Positions 38,281-50,394 of a stretch of 64,000 nucleotides of DNA are shown here, one piece after another (within the stretch, counting starts at the first letter, position 1; each line of letters begins with the position of its first letter). The stretch is from Tyto alba (lineage: Eukaryota; Chordata; Aves; Strigiformes; Tytonidae). Both the position numbers and the translations under genes were made by a program. The notes under the pieces were generated by a model. It saw only the letters and a program-made list of their open reading frames with translations, ran no database searches and was not told the origin of the DNA. The stretch covers positions 10,104,819 to 10,168,818 of the forward strand of contig NW_024881316.1 of assembly GCF_018691265.1 (NCBI RefSeq). Reading direction: 5' to 3'.

Positions 38281-41200
38281 GTCAGACAAACTGCTGGTTT
38301 TCTTTGCTCTGTTGGGACTTCAAGTCTGTGTAATAAAGGCAACTGTTGAGATTGCCTCTAGGAGGCCAGATTAGGTGGTCCTTTCTGTGTTTTGGATTTG
38401 TGAGCTGTGTAAGGAATGCTCTGAGATTAAAACTCCAGTGCCAGATTGCGCTAATACAAACAGAAATAATCCAGCCACTCTGTTTCTCTGGGATAAAGCA
38501 TGGCTTAGTTTAGGGTTTTGCGTGTTAATCTCTATTTGATTTTATTTGATGGCTTTTGCAGTTTTCAGTGCGTTGAATACATTGCAGTTCTGTGGGGGGC
38601 AAAGAAACCAAACAAACTTCAAAAAGCTGCATGAAAAGCTCAACAAGTAATGTTAGTATCCTCAAACAAACAAGTTCTTCTTATAGCAGCCTTTGCAACT
38701 TTAATCCCTCATTCTTTTTACCATGGCAAAGAAGCTTTCATAAGCTCCTCTGGAATTTACAGGAGAAGAAAAGCTTGTCTTTGCCTTCCTGTCTTTGTAG
38801 TCCTCTAAGAAACTATAGGTGCAGATGTTATGTTGGCTGTATTTACCCTCAGAACCAGAACCCAGATTCGTAAAATCTTTTCTTTCTCGCCTGAGCTCCT
38901 TCAGGCTGCAGTTGTACTTAGTCAAAATGCCCATTTCTGTCTCACAACCTCTCCTTACCTCAGCTATAGCCTGGTAGGTGTTGGCAGCAGAAGTGATTGC
39001 TTTCCGTGCACCTTTCTTTCTTGAGATGGTTTTTTGTCTACAACAGGAGAGATATTTTAGTTCCAGAATAAGGGCTGGTCCATGGATAAAGGGACTTCAA
39101 ATAGGAATCTAGGCATGTGCCAGACTCTGAGGATGGTGTGAAGGCTTGCAACTCTTGCTTAAACCTTCCAATAACAAAATGGCAATTCTCAGATCCTCGC
39201 AGGATCAAAGCTGCTGTCAGAATCACTTGTCGTAATCCAGGTATCCCCTTGGCACTTGCTCTGAGAGTTTTTAAATAATCATTTCAATGACCTTCTAATC
39301 ATTTGGTGGTTATAAAAACATGTAAAAATTGTTTTTTGTATGTGTTGATAGGCCTTCCAAAGTTCAGACCTGTAGATCTGTGGATCCTAATGCAGTAGTC
39401 ACAAGAATTTAGTTTATTTATTCGTTTGTGTTAAGATTAGTAAAAATCTATGATTTAACCAAAAGTAAACATTTTTCCTTCAGTACATATGTTGTCAAAG
39501 GAGAACATTACTGTTGGTATCCATTTGGTTGTGGAAAACGCTGCACAGGCAGATAGCAGCGCAGTCTCCAAGGAGAAGGCGACACCTGTATTCTTTCCCA
39601 AGAGCAGAAGGCGCGAAGTTATACCCGATGAAATTCTGTCCCAAATTTAACCCAGTGACCTACTGCATGCGTTCCTGCTCTTCACACATTAATCACAACA
39701 GACATGTTCCAAAGGACATGACAGTTTGTGTCCCAAGGAAACATGAAGGATATTCTGAACACCTGCTAACTTGCAGCAAAGATGAAGAGCTTGCATTTTA
39801 GGAATAAAAAAAAGAGACCAGATTTTTCCCATAACAACTATGTAGTATGACAGGAGAAAATGGGCTTTTGTCATTTTTACAATCTCTACAATCTGAGTAG
39901 TCAAAGATGTTAGTGGTGGTTTTGGCCGTACCTTCCCATGCAAACATAACTTCTTCCACCAGTTCTGCAGATAAGCTGGAAAAGCAGTATTTAGTACACC
40001 TTGAGAAGTGAAGAGAAAATTAACCAGGAGATGTGATTTTGAGAGAGAAGTTTTGTTTTCCTCTGGAAAAAAAAAAAATCAAAAGCAGTGCTCATTTGGT
40101 AGCAACCGAAATTTTCAAGCACAGAGCTTCAGCACTGAACTCTACTGGAGTTTTTAAAGGCTGGGCTTCCCTGAGAATAAAACATAAGGGGAATTAATAG
40201 CTTTGACTCAGATAACTTGTTGGCATAATCTTTCACATTAAAAGGCTGCTAAAAGGAGTAGAACAGTGCTGTTGTTCATTTGTAGCTTCCAAACACTGGT
40301 AGTATTGGGTGAGTCTCAGCCTGGTCTTTGTTCTCATAGTCATATTAGCAAAAGAGATTTCAAATAGAGAGACACATTCTTTACTATCCCAAAGTATTGT
40401 CATGCTGGCAAGTGGCCCAGATACTTGACAAACCACTTATGTTTCAGCAATTTCATCATTTCAGACGGGATCGTAGTGCAAATTATACATACATACACAT
40501 GCACATATGCCCATAGAAGTACATGTAAGTTACTTAAAGGTTTAGAAAAAGGAGGAAGGCCATATCTCTATCACTCCTCAACCAAAGCCCCTAAATGCTC
40601 ATTTAAAGCAAGGAAGGAAGGATCTAAATCCGATGGGCCCTTGTCACAATTTTCAGCCCCCATTTTTATAGAGGTCCTAAATCTTTTCAGAGAGCTCACC
40701 AAGCCGGAGGGGAAGTTAAAAACAAATCACTAGTTCGTTTTTCCCTCTCTGATTCTTTAATCTGGCAATCCTGTTTACCCAAGAATAACCCAAAAGGTTG
40801 CATCTTCTCCCCAAGGTCCTGAAGCCACTGACCACTTCAGAAAAACATAATATGCTGTTTGTTTTGCTTGGTGGTTTTCTGGCGCTGTTTCAGTGTTGGG
40901 CATTCCCCCTTCTGCTTTGAATAAGCTATTTTGAGTAGCAGACTTGGTTCTGGTCCCCTTCACTATAGTCAGCTACTGTAAAGAGCAGTGTGAAAGCCAT
41001 GAGGGAGAATTTATCTGGGAAGAGTTCTGTGTTTCTCACTTTCCATGTACATACATGTCAGCTGGGTGGCTTCTGAGAAATAAGCATAGACAGTTCTTCT
41101 GTTGTTCCTTCTGTTTTCATACCTGGTCTGTGTCTTCCCCCACCCCATCTACTATGCCTCCCTCCTGAGGGCATCATCATTTATATTTAAAGGATGTTGA

Positions 41201-41640
41201 AAATGCATGTTAAACTAAGCCTGGCTTACTGAGTGCAGGACAATTAGTAGTATAATTATATAGTTTTTCCTGAGTCATAAAAAGATTCACATGTATACTT
41301 TGCCTAATAGGGCTGTATAGAAAGTATTTGTCAATGCATGTACTGTGTATAAACATTATTTGCATGTTAACTAAAGACTGTGAGCTATAATTACCTCATT
41401 CAGATGGCTTACTCTCTCAAAAAAACAATAACAACACAACCTTCTGAAGTCAAGAAATAGGTTTTATCTGTATGCGGAACATAAATCTATTCGGACTCTT
41501 CAAAGCAACCTCCACTGGGAATCCCTGCCTCCTCATGGTACCAATCTCTGAACAACCTGAAGCACAATTTCTTTAGAGTAGACACCTGGGGTTTAAATAA
41601 ACATTCATCATGGAGACTATGGGCATCCTGACACTAATGT

Positions 41641-41752
41641 TAAAAAACAAAACAAAACACAAAAACAAACAAACTCCAAAACAACAAAGCAAAACAAGAC
41701 CAAACCAAAAAACCCCAAAACAAACAACAAAACCAAGCAAAAACCAAGGTCC
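41641..41752. repeat. A/C-rich low-complexity tract
   Basis: About 110 bases made almost only of A and C (AAAACAAAAC, AACAAACAAAC, CCAAAACAAC). Read on the minus strand it yields an artificial hydrophobic Phe/Leu/Cys/Val-rich frame. There is no gene here. Confidence 0.8.
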
Positions 41753-42179
41753 ATTGCAGAAATAAAGATGTGGTACCTTTCTGTTCGTGTGTGCAGTCTG
41801 CCAATAGCGAAATCACTGTACGTAACCAAAATGCTACGGACAAAAGTTACATTCAGCTGTTCCGTTTAAAGGTCTGCAGGATCAGAGTCCCTTTGTTTTT
41901 TTCCCTAGTCTCTATCCAGTTGTGCAGAAGGGTCTAGATCCAGAATAACAAAGCCAGTAAGTGACTTTTGCAGTAGGACTTAGTTCCTACATCAGAGCCT
42001 CTGTGCTGTGATGATGTGTGGGCTGTGCAAACACAGCTACTCCACAGTCTGGAGGATGCATCCGTGTTCCTGTTGGTTTAAGCGAAGGACTGAATTTCCA
42101 GTATTCTTACCTCTACTTCGAAATCACGTGAAGCTTGACATACAGAAACAGGTCTCACGGCCCAGCCCTGCAGCTAGCC

Positions 42180-42640
42180 AGGCGCTGATGCTTCTGCCTA
42201 CTGCCCGTGGCGCAGCTCATCGCGGACCAGTTTGTGGCCCTTGAACCCGGCTGTGCAGCAGTTTGGCAATTCCGAGGGTGCTCCCTGGGCTGTGAACGTT
42301 TGATGTGTTGGAGCCCTGCGGCCGCCTCAGCAATGTGAATTCTTGCCTCCAGGAGATGTTAGCAGATGTCTGCGGGGGGGGGGGGCCCTGCCGCCTGCCC
42401 AACCAGTCCTGCCTCTCTGGAGGGCCCGCGGTTAAACCCTCGCTTGGGTTTCTCTCAGCTATCCCCTCTTCCCCCCACTCATGGCCATGTGAAGGTCTTG
42501 CTTCGAGGTGGTGGGGGCAGAAGCACCAGCCAGTCGCTATCGGCAGCAACGCGTGTCGGCAGCTGCCGGCCAGGAATGTCCCACAGCGTCTTTGCCACTT
42601 GTCCGCCGTTATCTCCTGCGTTACAGCAGAAGTCACTTGA
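42180..42640. other. GC-rich patch with G12 run
   Basis: GC-rich sequence with scattered CpGs and a 12-G homopolymer at 42374-42385. Open frames of 98-139 codons on both strands overlap here, which is what GC-rich, stop-poor sequence gives by chance; none resembles a known protein. Confidence 0.4.
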
Positions 42641-42729
42641 ACAGCGGAAGGCTGATTTCTGAAGACGTTCTCATAATGGCCCTGGCACCCACAGTATGTT
42701 TGGCAGGAGGCAAGCCCATGTAACCTGGC

Positions 42730-43320
42730 CGCCCGCTACTCTATTTTCAATTATCCGAGGTGCTCAGAGAAGAAGACATTAATATTGCTGAGGATGACAT
42801 AGCAAATTACTACTGCTCCCTAACCTTTTTAAATTGCTAACACTGTTGTAATCTGTAATTACAGAAATCAGTGTGAGAATTGTGGCACAGTATAATTATC
42901 TTTCCTGATACTTTATTGCTGTATGAATTATTAATCAAAATCAGTCTTGTATAGTATTTGCAGCAACTAAAAAGAATAATGTATAATTAAATTTAGTTAT
43001 TTCTATTTTTGTGCTGGTGTTTTATGATGTTGTAATTGATAATTAATTGGTTAAAAATTCACACAATTCTAGGGAGTTTCATATGACTATGACTGCTCAG
43101 TATTCTGCATTTATTAATTGAATAATGGGCTCACTGAAGAGACCTTTGTATATAGTCTTCTGTCATTACAGTGAGCTCTCAAAAATGGTGAATTAATCAT
43201 TAGGCCTTTCAATAGTTTCTTTTTAAAGGAAAGCAGTGACAATATAATCATATCCTTTGTTGTTATAACTATAATTGAGAGATCGTAATAACCAATTATA
43301 AGGATGGTCATTTTAGGAGT
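42730..43320. other. AT-rich stretch, candidate conserved non-coding element
   Basis: About 590 bases of unrepetitive AT-rich sequence, dense in TAAT/ATTA homeodomain-type cores (for example around 42930-43050) and without CR1 text. The texture resembles developmental enhancers in large introns of transcription-factor genes. Only cross-species alignment could support the idea. Confidence 0.3.
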
Positions 43321-45304
43321 TCTGAAATGTCAGTTATTGATAAATTTCTTTAAAACCAAAGTGTTGATTACACAGAATGAGTCTTTTCATAGAAAAAATA
43401 TTAGGAGATGGGTAAGGAAGCCTGCAAAATTATTTTCCTCCCACTTGCCACTTAAAACCAGTGAATGTTTATCCCTAAAAACTGTCAAGTCTGATGTGTT
43501 TTTGCTGCCATTTGTCAGAAGTACAAGTTCCTCTAAACTTTTTCATTATTTTATCATCATTCTCCCTATTTTTTCACTAGTAGCTTTTGCTAAATTGCTG
43601 GGGGGGTGGGAAAAATCCATAGAAAACCTCAGAACAAAAGAGCATTTTTTCACACTCTTTGCATCCTGTTGAACAGAAATACTGTCAGATGTTTCCATGC
43701 AAATCTGCAGTGAAGACTCTCCAGCCACCTCTGACCAAAGAGCCCTAGATGCATTCAAGCTGACCACTTCAGGTTATTCCTAAGTGGGTTTTTTTTTACT
43801 GTTAGTGGAGCTGATTGGAAGAATGTGAACTGGAACTAAAAATAACCCCAGTTCGGTATCGATCCTCTCTCAACATGATCAGGAGAAAGCCGGGAGTCAC
43901 CTTGTATAGCAGGATACAATGTGATCTCCTGCTTATGCTTCCAAGCAAAACCTGTGGTTCATTTTACACCACCTCAGGTACTGTGATTCCTAAATGAGAA
44001 ATCACAGTGTTATCTGTTGGCTTCCGAACTAAAATGTAGCATTACAGTCATAATGAGGAGATACCAATAAACCTTTTCAGGCCTTTACCAGTTGTTGGGA
44101 GTCGTCTGTGTGCTGTTGTAGATCTGATGTCCTGCTTACACCTCCTGGGATACAAGTGAGCTTTTGTTTCATGGGATGAGATGATGCCTTTAGGCCCATT
44201 TTTCCTCCTATCCCCTTCCTTGCTGGTGCTTTGCCATGGAGAGGCTACAGAGATGCTTCCATTGCAGTCTGTGCGTCTTTTGAGTTGAGCTTAACATCTG
44301 ATGGCTTCTCTCCGCTGGAGTCAGTGGGAGTGGGAGCCCCTGGTGTCAGTGACACCCACCACATGTAGTCTTTAGACAGATGTTTTCTACTGCTTGTCCT
44401 CAAGAGCTTGGTGCCATGCAACTTCAGTGCCCGGTCGAGAGAGGGGTGCACAAGGCAGCATGCCCATCATTGTCTCCTGCAGTTGTGGGCGGGCAAAGGG
44501 TCTAGGGGGCACGTGTGGAGTTGAAAGATTTGGATTTTCATCTGTGTTGACATCCATCAAATAATTTGTTTCTGAGGCAGTGGTAGGAAGGTTAAGAAAG
44601 ACAGATAATACAGGCATGTTCCTCTGCCCAGGCAGTTTGTTGTTGGCCAGTGTGCTGGAGCATGTGAATATTCATCCCATGTAAACTTGTACCCCGAGTA
44701 ATGTGGCCCTGAATATTTTTATTGGGAGTGACTAATCCTTTTAGAAATCTGGTGAGTTCTTTGCCCAGTAACATGCAACAGTGGTCAGTTGTACATACGG
44801 TTTATTGCAGTGACTGTGAAATCTCTCAGGAAAAACAGAACAAGCATCTTCCTATGAGTACAGGCTACAATTTTAGTTCGTTTCTGTGGTCAGGAATCAC
44901 AGCTCTTTTTACAAATTCTGCATTTGTCTTGCTTCTTTTACTTGGGTGTCCTCTCCTATTTGCAACACTAGATACAATAAATATCAGTGCTGCTTTGACC
45001 TTTTTATTTTGTATTATTTGTATAGTGTTTACTGAGATGATCATACCTGTTGAGGAGGACTTTTTCCTTGCCAATATTATTTTTTGTTGTTCTGAGGATT
45101 TCTTTTCTCCCTGTTTCAGCATCAGTAATCAGATGCAGACACTACACAACTGTACTACACCAGAAGTAACTAGAAAATACATCTTCTTATTAAAATATTT
45201 TTCTGTCTCTAAAACCTCTAGGACATGACAGTCTGTATGTCTCCAGTCTGTCTTTTCCATGAGAGACTCCAAATTGGAATTGAGATTCCAGGTCAAGGAG
45301 TTCC

Positions 45305-45493
45305 TGTTTTACTGTGACCATGGTGAAACATCGTGGCAGGTTGTCCAGAGGTGGTGTGGGGTCTCCAGCTTTGGAGAGACTCAAAACCCTAATGCACAGT
45401 GCTGAGCAGCCTTCTCTATGTCACCCTGCTTTGAGCACGGAGGCTGAACTAAACGATATCTAGAGTTCCTCTCCAACATCAACCATTCTATAC
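45305..45493 (+). mobile_element. CR1 LINE 3' end
   Basis: The segment contains the sense-strand CR1 terminus: TTGTCCAGAGGTGGTG, TCTCCAGCTTTGGAGA, CTCAAAACCC, then GAGGCTGAACTAAACGATAT and CTCCAACATCAACCATTCTA at the 3' end, followed directly by T12. It is clearly diverged from active CR1, and its 5' limit is uncertain by tens of bases. Confidence 0.85.
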
Positions 45494-45709
45494 TTTTTTT
45501 TTTTTCCCCCTTTAATTGCCACTTGTGTTTAACAGAATGCCCTGGACTTAGTGTGTCACCTTGTTAGAGTCTAGTTCTTTTTATATTAAGTCTGGTTTAA
45601 ATTCCCAACAATCCCTATTACCTTTGATATTTGAGCTAATTTTATCAATTTCAGTCTCCCTGTCATGGTCTGTGGACTTCTTGGTCACAAATTAGCGTTG
45701 GATCTGTTG

Positions 45710-45905
45710 GATCATCAGATAATTCATGTTGGAAAGGACCCAAGGAGGTTCCTAGCACAACCTCCTGCTCAAAGCGGGTCACACCTGAGACCAGAAGAGG
45801 TTGCTCAGCACTATATCCAATATGGTCTTGAAAACCTCCAAGGATGGAGGTGGCACAACCTCTCCAGGCAGCCAGTTCCTCAGTTTTTCCTTATGTCCAG
45901 TGGCA
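45710..45905 (-). mobile_element. CR1 LINE 3' end, inverted relative to its neighbour
   Basis: On the + strand it reads as antisense CR1: TTCATGTTGGAAAGGACC, CAACCTCCTGCTCAAAGC, GGTCTTGAAAACCTCCAAGG and TTTTTCCTTATGTCCAG. The 3' end of the element is at about 45710, so it faces the + strand copy ending at 45493, with about 215 bp between them. The 5' part is missing or too degraded to follow. Confidence 0.88.
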
Positions 45906-46079
45906 TGGTGTGACTGTAGGCAGATGTGAGCCAGTACTGCTGCTGTTTTGTTTCTGGAGGAATTTCACTGTTAACCTGCTGAAAATTGCCCTTGCATCCC
46001 TGCTCTGTTGAATACAGTTTAGCCTAAGTGATTTCCAGTCTGATGCAACTCCTTATCTTATGACAACTGAGCTCCTCTA

Positions 46080-46530
46080 GCAGCCTTTTGTAAAGGTTTT
46101 GTCAAAGGATTTCTGAAAGTCAACGCTAATTACACGTACCAGTGTTCCTCACTGCTAATTTGACACACTTCAGGAATTCTAATAGAGCCCATCAGAGACA
46201 TGACTTCCCCTTGGAGAAGCCATGCTGCTTTGTCACAATGATAATTTGGCTGGTTAAGCGCTCTGTAGCTCTGCCACAGTTGAGATTTACCTTTTCACAT
46301 AGTTAACCCACTTCTGATGCAGGACTTTCGGGTCTGTCTTGATAAGATTTTCTCTCCCCTAATGTTTCCCTTTAAAAACAGACACCACACTGCCTGCCCT
46401 CTAGTCTTGTGAGGCAGGAGCTGGTTTTTTTCATGATAGGTAATGTATTTTTGGTGGCAGCTCAGGCAGTGCATTTATGAGTTCCTGGAGAGTTCTGAGT
46501 GAGCGCCAGGCAGCAGAGACCGTGTGCTGC
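46080..46530 (-). mobile_element. Degraded CR1/L3-type LINE fragment (reverse-transcriptase region)
   Basis: The antisense of CR1-type ORF2 is discernible on the + strand: TTGTCAAAGGATTTCTGAAA, ACTTCCCCTTGGAGAAGCCA, a stretch of TTTCCCTTTAAAAACAGACA and GAGTTCCTGGAGAGTTCTGA each resemble recognisable parts of the antisense CR1/L3 reverse-transcriptase text. The frame is broken. It may be the interior of the same insertion as the CR1 tail at 45710-45905 with a deletion between them, or a separate older insertion. Confidence 0.55.
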
Positions 46531-47068
46531 AAACTGAAGTGATTTGGATGTTCCATGAGCAACTTCTTTGGTCTCCTGAGGTTTCGTGTGCCTCCTTCAT
46601 GCTGCCCATGCAGAAAGGCTCGGTGGGATCTCCCACCCATCACTGTGGAAGGACTGTGTAAGCAACGTTCCAGTTTGCTTCATTGCAGTTGCTGGCCTTT
46701 ACTAGCAACTTTTTTTTGGCAAGGTTTCAGTGGTGCTTTCCTTGCCCACAACAGTTCGTGCCAGTTTCTGGAAACTTTTGTTTCAAAGAGGCTTTTTCTG
46801 GCAGCATGGTGACCTATATGCAAACAAATGCACAGCATGTTCTTTTGAGCCGGAGAAAGGCTTGCTAAGACATTCTCTCTTCGGTTTGAAGAAATACCAA
46901 GTGTGTAGCAATGATTTCCATGAAGAAGGTTCTGCAAACTCGGCATAATACTGAATTCAGCAAAAAATTATGCGGTTTGAATTAACACTGTATATAAGAC
47001 TTCCAGCCAGGCTTGCCTTGGAGTTCAGAGTTAATACCCAATCCCTACTTTTATCTTCTGAGGAGAGG

Positions 47069-47091
47069 AAAAAAAAAAAAAAAAAAAAAAA
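47069..47091 (+). repeat. A23 homopolymer
   Basis: Twenty-three consecutive A residues. No recognisable retrotransposed sequence precedes it. Similar homopolymers of 16-19 bases occur at 4363-4379 (T17), 18114-18130 (A17), 19694-19712 (T19), 26863-26880 (A18), 27119-27134 (A16), 57698-57716 (T19) and 60223-60238 (A16). Confidence 0.9.
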
Positions 47092-47344
47092 CAGTTGAAT
47101 TCTCATAATTTTCTTGCTATCACATGCCAAAGCCCTACGGTGACCTTTTCTCTGCACTGTAAACCCTTTCCCCCTCAAAATGAACAATATATTCCCAGTG
47201 CAGGGTTTCACTGTCTTGCTCCTGTCCTGCAGGATAAAGCCCTCTTGGAGAGGAAACACCTCATGCCTGGAGGTCGTTCAGGCGATGGCAGATGGTGGAA
47301 AAGGGAAGACCATAAATCACTTGTGTTGAAACATGAAAAGCTGA

Positions 47345-47700
47345 TAAATAGGTGGTCCCCGAGCTGTAGCCCAGCCCCGGCTTCCCTGTGCGCAATGCAG
47401 GGCTCGGGGTGCTTCCTGGAGCGGCGCAGGGGCATGGCCAGGGGAAGTCTGTGCCGGGCTGAGATTGCAGCTGCTGGCCAGGGCATCAGGGTGGGCTCTC
47501 CACGGCTGCAGGAAGGGGCACGGCGTGGGCCCACTTTTGGAAAACCCCCCGGAGTCCCAACAGCAGCCTGGGGAAAGCGCGGCGGTGTGAGCAGCTGGGT
47601 GGAGGCTCTTCCCGGGAGCGCAGCTGGGGGGCCGCTGGAGCGGGTGGTGCGATTTGCAGCCCCGGCATCTCAGTACCACGTTGGTCAGGTTTCCTAGCAT
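47345..47700. other. GC-rich, moderately CpG-rich patch
   Basis: Roughly 20 CpGs in about 340 bases by eye. It carries the longest open frame in the window (about 200 codons, 47095-47697, +) as well as frames on the opposite strand. The predicted peptide has no recognisable domain and its first part comes from AT-rich, repeat-like sequence, so I treat it as chance openness in GC-rich DNA rather than a gene. Confidence 0.4.
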
Positions 47701-48460
47701 AGAAGGCAGGCTCGCTCGGCAGTGGGGAAATACACCGTGGTATTTTCAGCACTTCACAGGGCACGTAACAAATCTGTAAAAAAAAAAGACACTCAATAAG
47801 AGCTGTAGTTAAAAAGTGGGAAATTACTAATTAGTAACCAAGTAATTCAGGGTTTGATTCACACAAATTGCACTATTACTGTAAAAAAGGATTGCAATTT
47901 CAGGCAAACAGTGGTTTTTTGTTTTTTAAAAAAGCACTGAAGATATAATTGATGTTCTGTACATTACCTGCCGGGTTTCAGGTTTCTTGTATATTTTTTC
48001 ATCATCTGAGATATTACAGACATAAGACATGCCTGGAAAAAAAAGAAGAAAAAATTTAACACTTTCCCCTTTGCATTGTCATTTGCAACTCTCAGGTTTT
48101 CCCACTAGATTGTTCTTGTAAACTCTTGCATTTCATAGCACGCAAGATTGACCATTTAGAACATCATTATAACGCTATCGTTAGCATCGGAGTTCAGTTA
48201 CACAGAAAGCTATGAGTGGGATGAGCTAAGTATCATTTTCTCTTTACCTTATCAGAGAGCTAATAAAATGATTGCTGTCGGTTGTTCTAATTATTCTCAA
48301 TTTATGAGGAGAAAAAAAAATTCTAATTTTCTTCTGGTTAGGAAATCCAAGTGGTAGCATAAAAAAACCCCAAAGTGTCTCCCTCCCCTACCTGTATGCA
48401 GATCAATATGTAGCTGTGTTTCTTCTCTCTGGATATGAAGTCAGTGAAGGGCTAATCTGG

Positions 48461-48484
48461 TTTGGTTGGTTGGTTGTTTTTTTT
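48461..48484 (+). repeat. (TTGG)n microsatellite and T run
   Basis: Four TTGG/GGTT units followed by eight to nine T residues. The minus strand is a CCAA repeat. Confidence 0.75.
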
Positions 48485-48526
48485 CTGTTCATGTAGGCAT
48501 TTCATCTGGGTACTCAGAAGTGTAGC

Positions 48527-48537
48527 ATGAGTCAGCA
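48527..48537 (-). promoter_or_regulatory. CNC/small-Maf (BACH-type) binding motif
   Basis: The + strand ATGAGTCAGCA is, on the minus strand, TGCTGACTCAT: an exact match to the CNC-small Maf consensus TGCTGA(G/C)TCA. BACH2 with a small Maf binds this class of site. It lies about 1.85 kb upstream of the BACH2 ATG exon. The motif match is seen; binding is inference. Confidence 0.35.
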
Positions 48538-50336
48538 GTAAATGTTGAAAATACCAGTAAAAGAGAATCTGTAAGCATCCCATTAAGACTTCCAGTAATA
48601 TTATAGTTTTATAATGTTGTCAAAAATACCTATTTTGTAGAAAGAGTCATCATAGCCACTGGCTTAAAAAATACTGCTATAAAGGTGGGAAGATGGAATT
48701 ACCGTTGAGAAGTCTAGTACTTACAAGTAACAAGTGGGTCCTTGTAAGTCCACTCTTGTCTAGATTACTAGTATCTTTCAAAGGGCACTGTAGGGAAATG
48801 ATACCCTCGTCTGAACTCATGGCAAGAGAAATAGTTTGACGTCATGTTATATCTACCCTTGTACCTGTATATTGTACTTGCAAAAGAAAATGCTGTAAAG
48901 AACCATGTTAAAAAGTAGCAGAGGAGGAATTTTGCTTCTACTCGCTACAGTGATCAGGTTCTCAGCAGTGCAGCAGTATTATACTAAAATACCACCGTCT
49001 GTTGCCCTCAGCCCTCTATGCCTCTGAATCTTATCTCTCAGAAGGCAGTTGTTCACAATAAGGAAAAATAACTCCTTAAAATACTTGAAGTTTGTGCATT
49101 TGCATGACTTTCCTTTCAGCATCAGATAGAATACTACATCCAAATAATCCTTTTTTCCGTGTAAGCCCTAAAACATGGTGTTTGGTTTGTTTTGGGGTAT
49201 ATAGTGTGTTCAGACACAGCACAGGCTTTTACACTTTTCTACTGAGAGAAATTGAAATGGGAAAATAATGAAAAGAGGATTCAGTCTGGTGCTGGGCAAA
49301 AAGTTTGGGATAAAAGAATTAGTTCAACATGTTGAAATGCGAAGGGGGTTCATGTGGTGTTGGGTGTTGGAGGAAGCTGATCACCACCACCGTCACCACT
49401 GCGAGTCCAATCCCCATGTTCCGAGGCATTGCCAGTTCTACGTGTGGCAGAAATTGCAGAACACCAGGCAGAGAACTTCCAAGCTCAGGCAATTTATAAC
49501 GGGTGTCTTACATCCTTCCAGCCTCTGCTCTGCTGTCAGGAGGGGGACACTTACCTGCAGGCAGAAGCAGCCCCAGCACCCACATGCTGCCCTACCACCC
49601 GTGGCTGGACTTCCACACGGGTCGAGGGATTTTTTTGGGTGTGTGGGTCTGGATTTCAGAAACTGCTCTTCTCTATAGATGGCATTAAACCACTGGTGAA
49701 GGCATGTTGCTTTAGCCATACCTGTAAACGTTTCTTCTGAGGCCAGTAAACATCTTTCTCTCCCCCTTAATGCTTAAAATCACTCTAATTCTGATTTGAA
49801 AAATGATGTTGCTGTAGTTAATGGCTTGTCTTTGTTAGGTATGGTTCCCACCTTGCCTTTCACTTGAGCCGAGGTCTTCAGTGTAAACATGCAGTGCTGC
49901 CTGTCTGCTGGAGTTTTGAGGGTTTTTTTCTTTAATCTAAAAATAACAGAAGCAAGCACAAAGCCCATTTTTTCACTATTAATAGATCAGACAGTCATCC
50001 CTTGCTTTTTTTGCTAAAATCTTCAAAAATTTCCCATTTCCCCATGCTATTACCTCTACTAAATTGAAAATCGTAGGTGCATAGTAGGTGGTCGAAGGAA
50101 AGCACTTTGCAGTCCATCTAAACCCTATTTTGGTTTTGAGAGGGGAAGTTGGGAGGGGAACAGGTAATCGAAGCACAGCGGAGTGAAAGCCAGCGGCAAC
50201 AAACACCCTTCCCAATATCTTTCCCGAGCAACTTGCTTGGATTTAAGAATTAATGGACTGCCTGGCCATGGTCCCGGGGTATCCAGAAATTGGGCAGCAT
50301 CCCACCGTGCCGTGTTCGCCCAGTGACTTACATTGC

Positions 50337-50382
50337 TCCTGACCACCTTGTTTGTGTTTTCTTCCTCCCTTCTCCCCTGCAG
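50337..50382 (+). other. BACH2: Branch point, polypyrimidine tract and 3' splice site before BACH2 ATG exon
   Basis: A CCTGAC match to the vertebrate branch-point consensus sits at 50338-50343, with the candidate branch A at 50342, 40 nt before the exon. It is followed by a strong pyrimidine tract (roughly 50351-50379) and CAG at 50380-50382. The acceptor is directly readable; the branch-point choice is inference. Confidence 0.85.
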
Positions 50383-50394
50383 GGTGTGAACGGC
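50383..50394 (+). other. BACH2: 5'UTR part of the BACH2 ATG exon
   Basis: Twelve nucleotides (GGTGTGAACGGC) lie between the splice acceptor AG at 50381-50382 and the start codon. They are transcribed but untranslated. The shortness implies that the remainder of the 5' leader comes from one or more upstream exons, which fits the known structure of BACH2 with its non-coding 5' exons and long introns. Confidence 0.85.

Larger units (their letters stand above)
38281..45304. other. Non-coding, probable intron
   Basis: There is no supported gene. It contains the A/C-rich tract (41641), the GC-rich patch with G12 (42374) and the AT-rich candidate element (42730-43320). A frame of 168 codons at 44722-45228 (+) is low-complexity and has an overlapping frame on the other strand. 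Confidence 0.6.
46531..50336. other. Non-coding, end of the intron before the BACH2 ATG exon
   Basis: It holds A23 (47069), the GC-rich patch at 47345-47700, the TTGG repeat (48461) and the CNC/Maf motif (48527). No additional exon could be supported. Confidence 0.65.

Noticed and set aside
41617..41843. Hydrophobic, membrane-like frames (-)
   Set aside because: The Phe/Leu/Cys/Val-rich segment is produced by the A/C-rich low-complexity tract read on the opposite strand.
44722..45228. 168-codon frame with hydrophobic segments (+)
   Set aside because: It is T-rich sequence giving Phe/Leu/Ile codons, overlapped by a minus strand frame and ending just before a CR1 fragment. No family is recognised.
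47095..47697. Longest open frame in the window (about 200 codons, +)
   Set aside because: It starts in AT-rich non-coding DNA, runs into a GC-rich patch where stops are rare, has opposing long frames on the minus strand, and shows no recognisable domain or splice structure.
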